Source of the DNA: Rattus norvegicus
Lineage: Eukaryota; Chordata; Mammalia; Rodentia; Muridae
DNA: 64,000 nucleotides
Assembly: GCF_036323735.1 (NCBI RefSeq)
Contig: NC_086039.1
Span: 157,694,124-157,758,123 of the forward strand
Direction of reading: 5' to 3'
Below the pieces are notes generated by a model. The model was not told the origin of the DNA. It did no database searches and saw nothing but the letters and a program-made list of their open reading frames with translations. Position numbers and translations under genes: made by a program. Positions 35,515-46,448 of this stretch are shown piece after piece; position 1 is the first letter of the stretch, and every line of letters begins with the position of its first letter.

Positions 35515-36840
35515 CATCCAGACCAAATGTGAACAAAGAAATAATGAAACTAACAGATATTATGACTCAAATGGACCTAGCAGACATCCACAGAACATTT
35601 CATCCTAACACAAAAGAATACCTCCTTCTCAGCCCCTCATAGAACCTTCTCTAAAACTGACCGTACCATCAGTCACAGAACAAATATCAACAGACACAAG
35701 AAAATTGAAATAACCCTCTGCACCTTTTTAGACCACCACGGCTTAAAGCTAGACTTCCAACAACAGAAATAACAGAAGGCCTACAAACACATGGAAACCG
35801 AACAATTCCTGGAACTTGATGACCACTGGATTAAGGGAGAAATAAAGAAAAAAACCAAAGATTTTCTAGAGTTCAATGAAAATGAAGGCACAACATACCC
35901 AAATTTATGGGACACGGAGAAAGCAGTGCTAAGAGGAAAACGCATAGCGTTGAGCTCCAACGTAAAATGATTGGAGAGTTCTCATGTTAGATGAAGAATT
36001 GATAAATGGGACCTCATGGAACTGCAAAGCTTCTGTAAGGCAAAGGACGTAGCCTGTAGAACAAACCAGCATACCACAGATTGGGAAAAAGTCTTCATTA
36101 ACCCCACATTCAATAGAGGGCCAATATCCAAAATATAGAAAGAACTCAAGAAGATAACCACCAAGAAACCAGACAACCCAATCGAAAATGAATTGCTTTT
36201 ATACCCTGACAAGTTCCTCTTCTTGCCCATACATCCTTGAAGGATTGTTCTAGCCTGAAGGAAATGGCCTCAGTCAAATGTAAATACTGTTCACCATAAA
36301 TTCACCACATAAGGATTTATGGTCATTGTTTATCTTCCAGAAATTGGCCGTGCTTTGTGTTACTTGCCTTCAAAAGGCACTGAAAAATAATTTTCTCTCT
36401 GGCATGGTCTTCACCAGCAGTCCTCTCTTCTCTATCTCTTTCATCTTCTTTTCCTACAATCGTCCTTGCTCCCCCAGTCATGGTTCCCATGTTGACCGAC
36501 CTGACCTTCAGAAGATGAAGAGGAATAGTTAATAGTAGTACAGAAATTCGTGGAATAGAAAAAAAATCAGTAAAACAAAGATTTTATTCTTTGAAAATAT
36601 AAACCATTCCCGTAAATCTAACCAAACTAACCAAAAGTAAGAGACAACACATAAATTGATAAAATTGAAGGTGAAGAGGGAAACAAAGATACTAATTAAA
36701 TTCGGGAATGTATTAGAATATACCTTATCTTACACCTCACTTAACCAAAAGAGGTTAAAAGGAAAGAATAGATTTTCAGATGCAAGTAACCTGCAGAAAC
36801 TAAACCAAGACAAGATAATTTATAGGCTTCTATGGCACAC
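35515..36840 (+). mobile_element. rearranged L1 ORF2 fragments
   Basis: 35515-35970 follows the endonuclease-side part of ORF2 (for example 'tttatgggacacggagaaag'). At about 35985 it jumps to the C-terminal part ('gcttctgtaaggcaaaggac', shared with the 10.6-kb L1). At about 36540 it returns to an upstream block ('atcagtaaaacaaagatttt'). The order is not collinear with an intact ORF2, so at least two deletions or insertions occurred, and stops are frequent. Confidence 0.75.
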
Positions 36841-38127
36841 CCGTATCTAATGGGAACACTCAATGTCATAAAGCCAGTGCAGCTGCTTGACAAAAACCTG
36901 CGAGGCTGAGCCAGGAGATGTCTTACAGTCTTCTACTTTCGGTCTTGATCCCAATACGCTGCATGCACGGATGGGGCTTTTAATATCTGTACAACTTGGG
37001 ATATTGGATTCATGAAAATTTTAGGAGTCATTTATGTCTTTCCCAGGAGTGCTGCTTCTAAGCTTCCTCAAGAAAGTCCTGAGCACACTATCCCTCCATC
37101 CTCCAGGGAGATGTCCTTGCTTGGCCCTCCTTGAAGATTAACCTTACACCCTCGAGGGTGACTCAAATAAAGGAATCACACATGAGGCTCCAACTACAAG
37201 ATAACTCATGGAACATCTGCCTCAGGAACAGGATAATCTGAACAAAGTCAACTTAAAACAAGATTTGGTGGGTAGAGAAATTGGCAGCAGATCGTGTTAA
37301 AGACCTCTTCTTACTGTACACTCAGGCAATTATGTGGCATGTAAGATAGAGGGCTGCATATGACACGCCCCTCTGCAAAAAGACACAGCGACAAAGTTAG
37401 ATTGGCTGGGGTTATCTCTGCCTTACACAGGGGCTCAAATTGATGGACAAAGAATGGTGTGGATACACGATAAAAGAATGAAGTGTTAAGACCTTCCTTT
37501 CTCAGAAAAGTTAGTTTGTGTAGGACTAGTGTGATGTCATACGATCTAGGAACAAAAGGATACCAAAATTAGACATATACATAAATTTTACAGAGATATA
37601 AAATATAAACATTGTATTATGGCAGAAATTGAATGATAGCTGCAGCAGCCTTGGCCTGAAGATCTTTCTTGGTCCTGATGACAATTAACATTCTGACCAT
37701 TAGAATTTGATAACACAGTGCTTAAGACATGGCAATCTGCCCAGGCTGGCCTGGAGATTTTCTTTCTGTCTAGTGCCCTTGAAAACACAAGATTCTTGGG
37801 GGTTGTGGGCTCGATGAGGAAAAATGACTGTGTAAGGTAACTCTGTTGTGTCGCTGTTTATCAATAATGTCTAAACTTATGACCAAGAAGAAGTTAAAAG
37901 ACACGTCTGGGGACAAAAATTATATGGTCTATGGCTCGGAACAACATGGATAAATCCTTGCCTAATGAGTTCTGTATAAATAATCACTCTGACTGCCAGT
38001 CAGTCAGGATAAAAGTCCTCCATCCCCCACCCCTGTGACCCTTCGTTATCACTGTGCCTGTGCTCCTCTGAGGGGTCTGGAAGATCTGTAAATGTGTACA
38101 AAAAAATTGAAACATCAATAAGAAAAG
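36841..38127. other. intergenic, nothing recognised
   Basis: No gene seen. A segment at about 37900-38070 ('gtataaataatcactctg', 'ggataaaagtcctcc') has LTR-like character but I cannot assign it. Confidence 0.4.
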
Positions 38128-38222
38128 CTCTGACTTGGCAGATATCTAATTCCAGAACCCCAGGAGGCAGAGGCAGGCAGATCTAGAGATCTAGGCCAGC
38201 CTAATTGACTTAATGAGCTTCC
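38128..38222 (+). mobile_element. degenerate B1-like SINE
   Basis: 'caggaggcagaggcaggcag' and 'gatctaggccagcct' are B1 core motifs with flanking decay. Confidence 0.6.
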
Positions 38223-38261
38223 AGGTAGACAGAATTATATAATGCAGAAATACCATAGCTA

Positions 38262-38366
38262 AAGGAGAAGGGGAAAGAGGAAGAAGAGGATCAATAGGAA
38301 GAGGAGGAAGAGAAGAAGAATAGAGAAAAGAGGAGAGAGGGCAGGGCAGGAGAGGAGAGAGAAGAT
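38262..38366. repeat. polypurine (GAA/GGA) tract
   Basis: About 100 bases of nearly pure A and G on the plus strand, low complexity. Confidence 0.85.
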
Positions 38367-39388
38367 AAATATTCTGATTACAAAATGTCCAGAACTGGCA
38401 CTAGGAAGATAGATCACATCTTTTTTTTTTAAGTGAAAGGATTTTTTTTTCAGTTTCCTCCCCTCCTCGGGTGTCCTCCATGCAATTCTTGGCCTGTCTG
38501 TCCTTGGGCTAAATCTTTTTCTGTACCACCTTAACCCTCTTAAAGGACAAACTTCTCCCAATACCCAGTGTGTGTACTTTTATTTTTAGCATTAGTTCAG
38601 CTTTCCTTAATAGTGTTTGTTCAGTTGGCCTTCATTTTGGAAATACCTGTTAAGACCCCCAGTGATCTTTATGTTTCCTTCAAGGTTTTCAGAAGACATA
38701 GCTTGGGCCGATTATTATGGATTCATCTTTGTAGACACTCTTGTTAGTAGCAAACTAATGTTTCCACACGTGTGTGCTTCTTTACCTGTACCGTTTGGAG
38801 CACGAGGCCGAGTGGGCCGTGCCTCCACAAAGGACCTCTGCCCTTGTCAAAGATTTGATTGTCCTGCTTTCCTCAGAACACATCTTGAAATTCAGGCAAC
38901 TTCCATGGCTCACTCACGGACACTGTTGTTTATCTGAGTTACCTACAACCAGTGCATAAGGCAGTGCCGCCAAGCAGTAGGATTTCTGTTTTCTAGAACC
39001 TTAATTTTCCCTTTGAAACGGAATCATTCATATCTGTGAACAGGGTCTCTGTCACCCTCCTGTCCTGCCTGTCAGGGCATCATTCCAATCCTGCCTTACC
39101 ATGTGGTTTATACCAAGTTGCTACTTTGCTTCGCTTGAAAAACCTGGCGGTCAGAGATGCATGAGAGGAGTCCGTGAAAGAAGAGGTCAGCTAAAGATTA
39201 TTGTCACTGATGGTTTTCCAAAATTATCTTACCCTTCTGTTCATTACACTTTTCTGTTTCCCTATAATCTTGGCTGACATCAGTGGGGAAGGGAATTTCA
39301 GACTTAAATGAACCAAACTAAAAAGCATTTCGGTGCACATACAGATTACCTGGAGCATATTCATGAGCTTCTCAGCCCTATTATGCCT
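38367..39388. other. intergenic, nothing recognised
   Basis: A 106-codon ORF at 38617-38937 has no recognisable motif and no splice support. Confidence 0.4.
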
Positions 39389-39421
39389 CCTTCCTTCCTT
39401 CCTTCCTTCCTTCCTTCCTTC

Positions 39422-39452
<31 letters not shown>

Positions 39453-39453
39453 T
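39389..39453. repeat. (CTTC)n to (TTTC)n microsatellite
   Basis: About nine CTTC units change into about seven TTTC units without interruption. Confidence 0.95.
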
Positions 39454-39697
39454 TGACTAGTCCCAAGTACAGAGAGCTTAGAATTTCCCCGTCAAACCCT
39501 GCATCTCTGTTTCTTCTTTTCACTTTCGTATGCAGCGCGATTAATCACTCCGCGATTTGCTCTCCATTTATCTCCCTGCTACATAGTTGTATCGGTACTT
39601 GCCAAAAATCTCTTTTTTAATGTGCGACTAAGATGAATAATATAAGTTTAGTGACACTTCTTTCATTCTTAACGCTGTGCGTTTGAAATACGGAAAC

Positions 39698-39793
39698 TTC
39701 CACTTTGGAAGGTTAGCAGTGCTGTTAGTTGCTTCAGAAGAAAAATTCCACTTTGGAAGGTTAGCAGTGCTGTTAGTCGCTTCAGAAGAAACG
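39698..39793. repeat. 48-bp tandem duplication
   Basis: A unit starting 'ttccactttggaaggttagc' occurs at 39698 and again at 39746, with one difference near its end. Near identity implies a recent event. Confidence 0.9.
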
Positions 39794-40462
39794 TATTGTT
39801 GATCACACCATCGATGTAAAAACTCCTGGAGAGCTTTACGATGATCAACTTTGAGTTTTTTCTTCTACGTTATTTGTGATGAACATGTCTATAAGAATTC
39901 GAGTTCACGCAAAGTGTCTCTCGAATTTGGTTCCTTTGTACTGTTGGAGATTTGCATTTCTGACCGTTTCTGAGAAATTAACTCAAGTATTTTTAAATGC
40001 ATTAATAATAGTTACTGATACTTTAAGTGGGAGAATAAAAAGATTTTTTGAAAAGATAAACAAGGAAAAATGTCTGGTTTGGAGAAAATGAAACAGAAAT
40101 TAGTAAGTGGAGTTATGACAACCACCACGAACAACTCACAAAAAGATTTTCTCACACCTAGAGTTGGGGTTTTTACCAGATAGTCTATGGAGTCATTGTC
40201 AGCCTAGTTGAGAAACCACAACTAAGAATAGGCAAGCCTCGTGCCTAAAAATAGATAACCAAGGGGGAAAAAAATACCCAGTTGTATTTCGTTAGGCTTT
40301 TTGTCTCATACAGTATTGGGTGGGTACTTTTATTTGTTTGTTTGTTTTACTGGTCTTTTTGCTTGCATATTACAGTTTCTAATTTTGTGTTTCTATGGAG
40401 TGTGTGTATGTGTGTGTGTGTCTGTGTTTCTTCTGTCTTTTCCCCCATTTAAGAAAAAATTT
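39794..40462. other. intergenic, nothing recognised
   Basis: AT-rich with short ORFs and a minor TG-rich patch at 40400-40425. Confidence 0.45.
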
Positions 40463-40561
40463 GGGGTTGGGGATTTAGCTCAGCGGTAGAGCGCTTGCCT
40501 AGCGAGCGCAAGGCCCTGGGTTCGGTCCCCAGCTCCGAAAAAAAGAAAAAAGAAAAAAAAG
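40463..40561 (+). mobile_element. ID SINE with target-site duplication
   Basis: ID body with 'cagcggtagagcgcttgcc' and an A/G tail. 'aagaaaaaattt' and 'aagaagaaattt' flank it. Confidence 0.92.
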
Positions 40562-41454
40562 AAGAAGAAATTTGGTGTTTGTTTGTTTGTCTGGTTGTGT
40601 CCTAATGATAGAGAGAAAGAAATGGGACGGATCTGTGTGGGTAGAGAGGCAGGGGAGGTTTTGGGAGGAGCTGAAGGAGGTGAAACTGTGATCAGGATAT
40701 ATCGTTTGATTTTTTTTTTTTTCTATAGAAAAGAGGAAGGAAAAAGATTGTTTTTGTGGATCTGAGAGTTGAGTACTTTTTTAATTAAAAAGTAAGAATT
40801 GTGGTAAAGTTCCAGTCATTAATCTCTATGCTTCTGTCATTTCCACAATTCCCCTCATTTTCCGATGGAGATGTATTTAGCCTTCTAATTCTATTCTAAA
40901 TGGCTTATTCCCATGCTGTGTATGTAACGTGGTCTAACTCAGTTTCCCTGTGTCTAATTTGTATGCTGAGCTTTTAGTTCAGATTTTACACTTTTAGCGA
41001 AAATTGTTCAGAGTTGGTAGATGAGCCAATCAATCCACTGACCTTTCTCAGAGTCGTCTTCAAATACTTCGAGAGCGTCATCGATGATGGTGCGTGTGTG
41101 CACGTGTGCACACTCTCATGAAGGCAGAAGAGATCATTGGCTCATTAAGCAGGCTCTGCTTCCTGGCCACGGAGTCTCAGGGCCTCCTGTTTCTCCCACT
41201 GATGGATTAAAAGCAGCCATTATAAAAGCTGCTTATATTGCACTTCCTGAAATAACTGAGAAGATTGCTTATTGTAAAGGGACTGAAGCCTTAGTGTTTT
41301 AATTTGTAAAAACTGGGAATCTGTGACTTTAATTTCTTCGAAGCCTACGTTTAACGATGGTTCTCGAAGGCTTTAAGTTCCCTTCCAGCACGACACCTGC
41401 CAGAGGTAAAGGGAAAGAAAGGGTACTATGATAAGGGGGGAAGCGAACCTGCTT
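40562..41454. other. last AT-rich stretch before the compositional boundary
   Basis: No gene recognised. CpG is rare up to about 41.0 kb and rises abruptly from about 41.45 kb. Confidence 0.45.
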
Positions 41455-43104
41455 AGAAATGGTTCTTCCGAGCAGACCCCATCTCTGTCGTCGGGAAATC
41501 GGTGGTCCGGTTCGGTGACGTCGGCGGTCCGGTTCAGTGACCTCGGACCGCAGTAGAGGTGGCTCGACCCGACTGGGTCACTCGGGCCTCTGCGGAATCA
41601 GCGCGAGTCAGCGGGAGGGGTTTGGACCATGAGAAACCTCAGGAGAAGCGGAGACTTGAGACCGAGGAGTGTTGAGCAGCCACCTCCACCGGCAGGCCCG
41701 TCTCAGATCTCATTGTGTGTTGGGTCCTAGTCGTAATCCCTCCGAACGTCGTGCGTCCTCTACAGATACAGATCTTGTCTCACTATGTGCTCCGCCTCGG
41801 CACACGGATCTGTCCTAGCAAAACTGCATGTGAGTGTGCGTCGGTCCACATCGCTCTGCCAGAGTCCGACGGAGCGGCCAGAAGCCACCGCACACCGCCG
41901 GAAGTCTTCTGCCGCGTTTCTCTCTGTGGGGTCCTGACAGAAGGAGCTCAACATCACGGTGTGAGGCAGACCGATACACGCGCGTGGTCAATAAAGAATC
42001 CTTCAGTGTGCGTCCTTTCGCGCGCCTGCTTTAGCAGGACATCCTCTCTCCCGTGTCCGCTTCGGGAAAACACTCCTTCGCCTGTCCGCCCCAGCAGAAC
42101 ACCGTCCGACACAACCGACTTTCCAGAGAACCCTTAGGTTTCCGCTTCGGGAATTTCCCGTCCCGCCTTTCTTCGTCAATCTGTTCGTCTGCTCGCTTTG
42201 CGTCCTGTCCCCGCCGTCCCCTGTCACGCAGCCCTGTCCGTCTCTGAGAGGGGAGAGCCCCCCACGGACAGCACCCGACCCCGACGCATTGAGTCACCGC
42301 AGAACCCGTCGCATCCCCTCCCGCCGAGGCCCGCAGCCCAGCTGAGAGGGTGGGATCCATAGGCAGGCGACGAACCGAGGTGGAGTCGAGCGGCCCGGCC
42401 TCGTTTTCCGAGTTAACAAACGTCTCACCGCCTCCTTCTTTCACGGCCTCCCTCTTTCGACGAAGCAACGACCGGATGGAAAACCCAGGGGGGTCGATGC
42501 GATCCAGCATCCGGGGGTCGCGCGATGAGGCAGCGGCCGGCGCGCACGCCCGATACCCTACCCGGGCGCGGATGCGAGGGCGTCGCGGGTCGAGGCAGAG
42601 ACGTCTGGGCGGAGCGGAAGGTCGGAACCAACACGGCGGGGTCTCAACACGTCAGGGCGTCGGGAACGCTGGTCGGTCAGCACGCACCGGTCCTCCGAAC
42701 ACCCACCCCTGCTGCCGCCGGACCGAGCTTCCCGGAGCCTGGAGTCTGTTAAGATCCGTAAGGTCCGTGGGTGGGGCAGCTCGGGGGAGACCTACATCGA
42801 AGGTTCCGGAATAAGTCCCTAAACGACCCATCTCGTGCCCCGGGAAGGAGCCTTGTGAAACAGCCGTACTTCCCTGGCTCAGAGGTGCCCGCCCCACACC
42901 TACGCCCCGCACAGAGTAGGGACAGAACGCCAGGTCAAAAGGGACCAACCCTCGCGAGATCTCGTTCGCTCATACGCAGTGGACCTCTCGTGCCGTTCCA
43001 CGTGTACGCCCGGCACGAGGACTCCCTTTTCTCAGTGGAACGGAGAGCGGTGGAGTCGTGCCAGTGATGGGGATCGGGGCGCCGAGGGGAAAGCCGGAGT
43101 AGTC
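41455..43104 (+). promoter_or_regulatory. CpG-rich region upstream of the CTAG/LAGE-like gene
   Basis: CpG dinucleotides are dense from about 41.46 kb onward. The start has a short tandem repeat of 'cggtccggttc'-type units (about 41500-41545). An LTR-like piece lies at about 41.98-42.13 kb. The gene probably starts within the 3' part of this region; no TATA box is seen. ORFs of 100-150 codons here in several frames are expected from GC-rich DNA and have no motif. Confidence 0.5.
41980..42135 (+). mobile_element. GC-shifted relative of the 35-kb LTR-like repeat
   Basis: It begins near an AATAAA at 41990-41995 and carries 'gcgcctgctttagcagg', 'gtccgcttcgggaaaa' (42055-42070) and 'ctgtccgccccagcagaac'. 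These correspond unit by unit to 'gtctgctttgggaaat' (35123-35138) and its neighbours in the copy at 35 kb. Confidence 0.6.
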
Positions 43105-44227
43105 ATGCGGGACCCCGTTGAGGGCTTAGGTGGGAGAGCGGGGGTCGAAGAAGGCGAGGATGGCCAACGGAGGCCTCAAGCTCCGGATGCCCAGGCTGGC
43201 TCTCGAAGTTCAGCGACTGAAGGTGACCATGGCAACTTCCCTCGGAGTTGCCCACAGGACTCCGGGAGGCTGGCCGCTCCTAGGACCCCGGCCGCGAGCG
43301 GCCAGGCCGCTCTGGGTGGGCCGGGCCCGGGGAGTGCCGCAGGGTCCGGAGCGGCGGCTGCAGAGGCCGCCGTCATCGCCCACGGCGAGCAGGCGCCGCT
43401 CGGCCCGGGACCCAGCGGAGACACCGCGTCGGCGACCGGGAGTCGGCTCCTGGAGTTGTATCCTTTCCTAGAGACCGCGGCAGGGGCCGCGGGAAGCCAG
43501 GGAGGATAAGGCGTCCACGGAAGGCTCTCGGGGCGTGGTGCGCGGCTGACCAGGGCGAGGACGGACAGGTGCGGGGTGGGCGGTCACGACCGGACGAGGA
43601 GACCCCTGGCCTGAGGCGGGAGGCTGAAGAGCTTAGAACAAGACCGGAACCACCGGGAGCTAGGAGGAGGTGACGACCGGGCTCGGGTTCCAGGGAGGTT
43701 CACTGCCGGGCAGGACCGGTGGGTCTCTCCGGGCAAAGGTACGGTACGTGGCGGGTGGCGCCTTGACGTCACCTCCTCCCAGCTCCGTGACGGTGCCTTT
43801 CCGGACCGCGGTGGAGGCGGACATGGCCCGCAGGTCCCTGGTCGCCAACGCCCGTCGCCAGCAAGTGATGGTTCAGCAGGAGTTCACAGTGAATGATAGT
43901 ATCCTGGCCGTGTCAGTATCCCAAAAGTCTGAGGGGATGGCCTCGGGGTCGGGAGGCAGTGCGCACCCTGGCGGTGCCCTAAGGGAGAGAGACCCTGGAG
44001 GATGAAATGTAAGCAGGAAGGCGCGGGGCGGGACCCGAACGGATCCGTCCTCGTTCTCCGACGGTCTCTTTCTCGATCGCAGTAGGTGGACCACCGAAGA
44101 CCCCGTCCTCTTCCGCATCTCCATCAACAGTTTCCTCGACCAGCTCTCCCTGGTGATGAGAAACATTCAGCGCCTGGAGTTCGTGGCCATCGTCAAACGG
44201 GGACGAGGAAGGAGTCGCGAATCCTAA
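43105..44227 (+). CDS. CTAG/LAGE-family protein with Pcc1 domain (Ctag2/Lage3-like), three exons
   Basis: Coding exons are inferred at 43105-43457, 43783-43911 and 44083-44227, giving 208 residues. Intron 1 starts gtatcc and ends cctcccag; intron 2 starts gtcagt (a weak donor) and ends gatcgcag. Splicing restores 'SRLLEFSVTVPF' across junction 1 and 'ILAVRWTTEDPVLF' across junction 2, which fits the family exon layout. Residues 1 to about 110 are Gly/Ala/Pro-rich and low complexity, as in CTAG1/CTAG2. The C-terminal part (about 113-208) is a Pcc1 domain with 'EADMARRSL', 'EFTVNDSILAV' and 'RISINSFLDQLSLVMRNIQR'. LAGE3 is the Pcc1 subunit of KEOPS, which makes tRNA t6A; CTAG proteins are germline/tumour antigens. 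Exon 3 looks more LAGE3-like, while length and N-terminus look CTAG-like. The start is the first in-frame ATG of exon 1, in a weak context. The frame is intact; expression is unproven. Confidence 0.8.
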
Positions 44228-44393
44228 CGCATCACCGGATACCGGAAAAGTCAGAAGCCTTTCCCGTCTCGAACGAACATCATTCCGAACTGGGACCTCA
44301 GCGCTCCTTCGACGCCGTACGCCTCGCGCCGGTCTCTCGGTCGCATCGTCTCTCGGCCGCCGAAGGAACGGGCGTTTACGTGTTATGGAACAA

Positions 44394-44399
44394 AATAAA
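44394..44399 (+). terminator. polyadenylation signal of the CTAG/LAGE-like gene
   Basis: AATAAA lies 167 bases after the inferred TAA at 44225-44227. A short 3'UTR of this size suits the family and supports the gene model. Confidence 0.65.
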
Positions 44400-44419
44400 A
44401 AACGGCAAATATCTTTCAT

Positions 44420-45545
44420 CTGATCTTACTTTAACACGGCAGAGACCTCCAGATCTTCTCATCCGTGTGCTTCTGCGGAGCAGAAGTTCTGGGATCTGAA
44501 TGGTTGAGTGGTCCAAAGAAATTTAAGACGGTCCGGGAAGAAAACTCTCTCAAACGGAAGGAAACTCAAATTACGTAAGTTCGGTCACGCAACACAGATT
44601 ACTGACGATATTTTGGAAATGCGGGTGCCTGCGTATGCACGCGTTGATTCTGTAAGGGTCACGTGTTTACGCATGCGTGTGTTTACGCTTATACGCACGT
44701 GCACGGCTTGTACATGGAGGCCAGATGTCGACTAGCAATGTCTACTCTTGGGGCCTGTATATTTGTCTGTTCGTTCGTTCGTTTGTTTCGTTTGAGGATC
44801 TCTCAGTGATTAAAGCTTGCCAATTTGGCTGGAATCACAGGACAGCTGGCTATAGGAATTTTCCTTTCTTGTCCTCACTAGCACTGATGTGAAAATGTAC
44901 CGACGCCATCTCCAGCTTCTTTCTCAGAACGGGGAATTGAACCCACAACCTCATAATATGCAGCAAGAACTTTAAGCAAGTTGACTCAAGTCCCTAAATC
45001 TGATCAATTTTCAAAGAAAGAAAATTTGGAGATCGAGTCGTGGCACAGTAATTATGTGCTCACGTAGCGAGCAAGGGGTTCTGAGATTCGAGTAGTATGA
45101 AAACTGAGAGTATGTTTAGTAACGAGGATTTCTACACATATGGCTGAAAGTCAGTAAAGACGGTTTTACTTCTTTTGGATCTGATACCGTTTTTTCATTT
45201 GCTGCTTTCTCTGGTTTGTCCTGGATGTCCCCAATCCCTCTATCTGTCTGTCTCCGGTGGACGCCCGGTATCTCCGAGAGCCCCGCCCGCCTGCTTCCTC
45301 CCGAAGAGGCTTCGTGCGCAGACGGATGGGCGCGGACTCGGGCTCCCGTCTCGGTCGGGTAGGGCGGTTACATCCCGTCTGTGCACGGTCCCGGGACGAG
45401 GGCCGAGTCGGGGAGGCGAGGTCGTCCGGCTCTCAGAGAGGTCCCTAGATCCGCAAGGCCTAGCGGGAGTTGAGACTCGGCGGGAACCGACCCTCCCAAG
45501 ATCCCGTCTGCGCAGACAGCGGTGGGCTTCACGAAGTAAGCTCCG
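44420..45545. other. intergenic, GC/CpG-variable, nothing recognised
   Basis: No coding pattern. 45250-45540 is CpG-rich and could be an old LTR or promoter. Confidence 0.4.
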
Positions 45546-45600
45546 TATATAAAGGCTGGATGGAGCCTTTCAATTCAGTCAGTCAAGAGAGGGTAAGTGG
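45546..45600 (+). promoter_or_regulatory. candidate TATA promoter with a nearby 5' splice site
   Basis: TATATAAAG at 45546-45554 is followed, about 40 bases on, by 'gaggGTAAGT'-like sequence (GT at 45593). A CpG-rich stretch lies directly upstream. This could be a small non-coding first exon; no downstream exon was found. Confidence 0.25.
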
Positions 45601-45666
45601 TGCAGTTCTGTTGGAGGTGGGTGCTGAGAGGAAAACTAGTGTCATCACGCAGGACTCCTTTCTCTC

Positions 45667-45722
45667 TCACACACACACATGCGCGCGTGTGCGCGTGTAC
45701 ACACACACACACACACACATAG
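45667..45722. repeat. CA/CG alternating microsatellite
   Basis: (AC)n flanks a 'gcgcgcgtgtgcgcgtg' core. Alternating purine-pyrimidine DNA of this type can adopt Z-form. Confidence 0.9.
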
Positions 45723-46299
45723 GGGGCCTATCAAAGAGTCACAAGAACCAGTGAGTGAGTTTAGCAAGACTCTTGCATGCAGGCTGTTTGGGCACAGGCA
45801 GGCACCACTTCGCAAACACAGACAATTACCCCACTGCTGCTCCACACTAATCCGAAAGGCCAGGGAGCCACGGGATCCCCGCTCTGATGTATGGACCCAG
45901 ATGGGAGAGCAGACGGTGAAGAAGACAAGGATGCGTTTTAGGCCTCGAGCCACCACCACCCCTCCCCCCCGGCGGTCTAGCTCAGGGCGTTCTGCACTCG
46001 AGGGTGGCTGTGGCAGTTCCGTCTGTGCGAATGGCCGAGAAGACACCGGTTGCCGGGTTTTTCCTGACGGCCTCAGCATAAGGACCCCTGTGGGGTCGGG
46101 AGTAGCAGCCGAGGAGGGAGCTGTCCTTCCCCGGGTATCGACAGTGGAGGCGCCCGGACAACTACAGGTCGACCCCCGGGGTCGTCACCTTTCGTAGGAC
46201 ACCCCGTGCAAGGGACTACAGGAGCATAGGCTAAAGCAGACATTTGTGAGCTCGCATGTCAGGGAATCATGGGAGGAAATAATAACCCTAAAAATTTGG
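45723..46299. other. intergenic, CpG-rich, nothing recognised
   Basis: The ORF at 45679-46197 is 172 codons but starts inside the CA repeat and has no motif. Confidence 0.4.
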
Positions 46300-46368
46300 C
46301 CTTTGGTGTGTGTGTGTGCGTGTCTGTGTGCGCGCGTGCGTGCGCGAGGTAGAGAGTGTGTGTGTGTG

Positions 46369-46445
<77 letters not shown>
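46300..46445. repeat. (TG)n then (AG)n microsatellite
   Basis: A TG/CG-rich lead-in to about 46370, a perfect TG run to about 46404, then about 20 AG units to 46445. Confidence 0.95.

Positions 46446-46448
<3 letters not shown>

Noticed and set aside
38617..38937. Possible processed pseudogene with a 106-codon frame
   Set aside because: No recognisable protein family, no poly-A tail and no target duplication nearby.
42031..42814. 150-codon ORFs on both strands upstream of the CTAG-like gene
   Set aside because: GC-rich DNA has few stops. The ORFs overlap in opposite strands, have no motif, and partly cover LTR-like sequence.
43130..43471. 113-codon ORF 'MGERGSKKARMANGG...' as the CTAG-like start
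   Set aside because: It is in a different frame from the one that splices into the Pcc1 domain. The frame starting at 43105 gives SRLLEF-SVTVPF across the junction.
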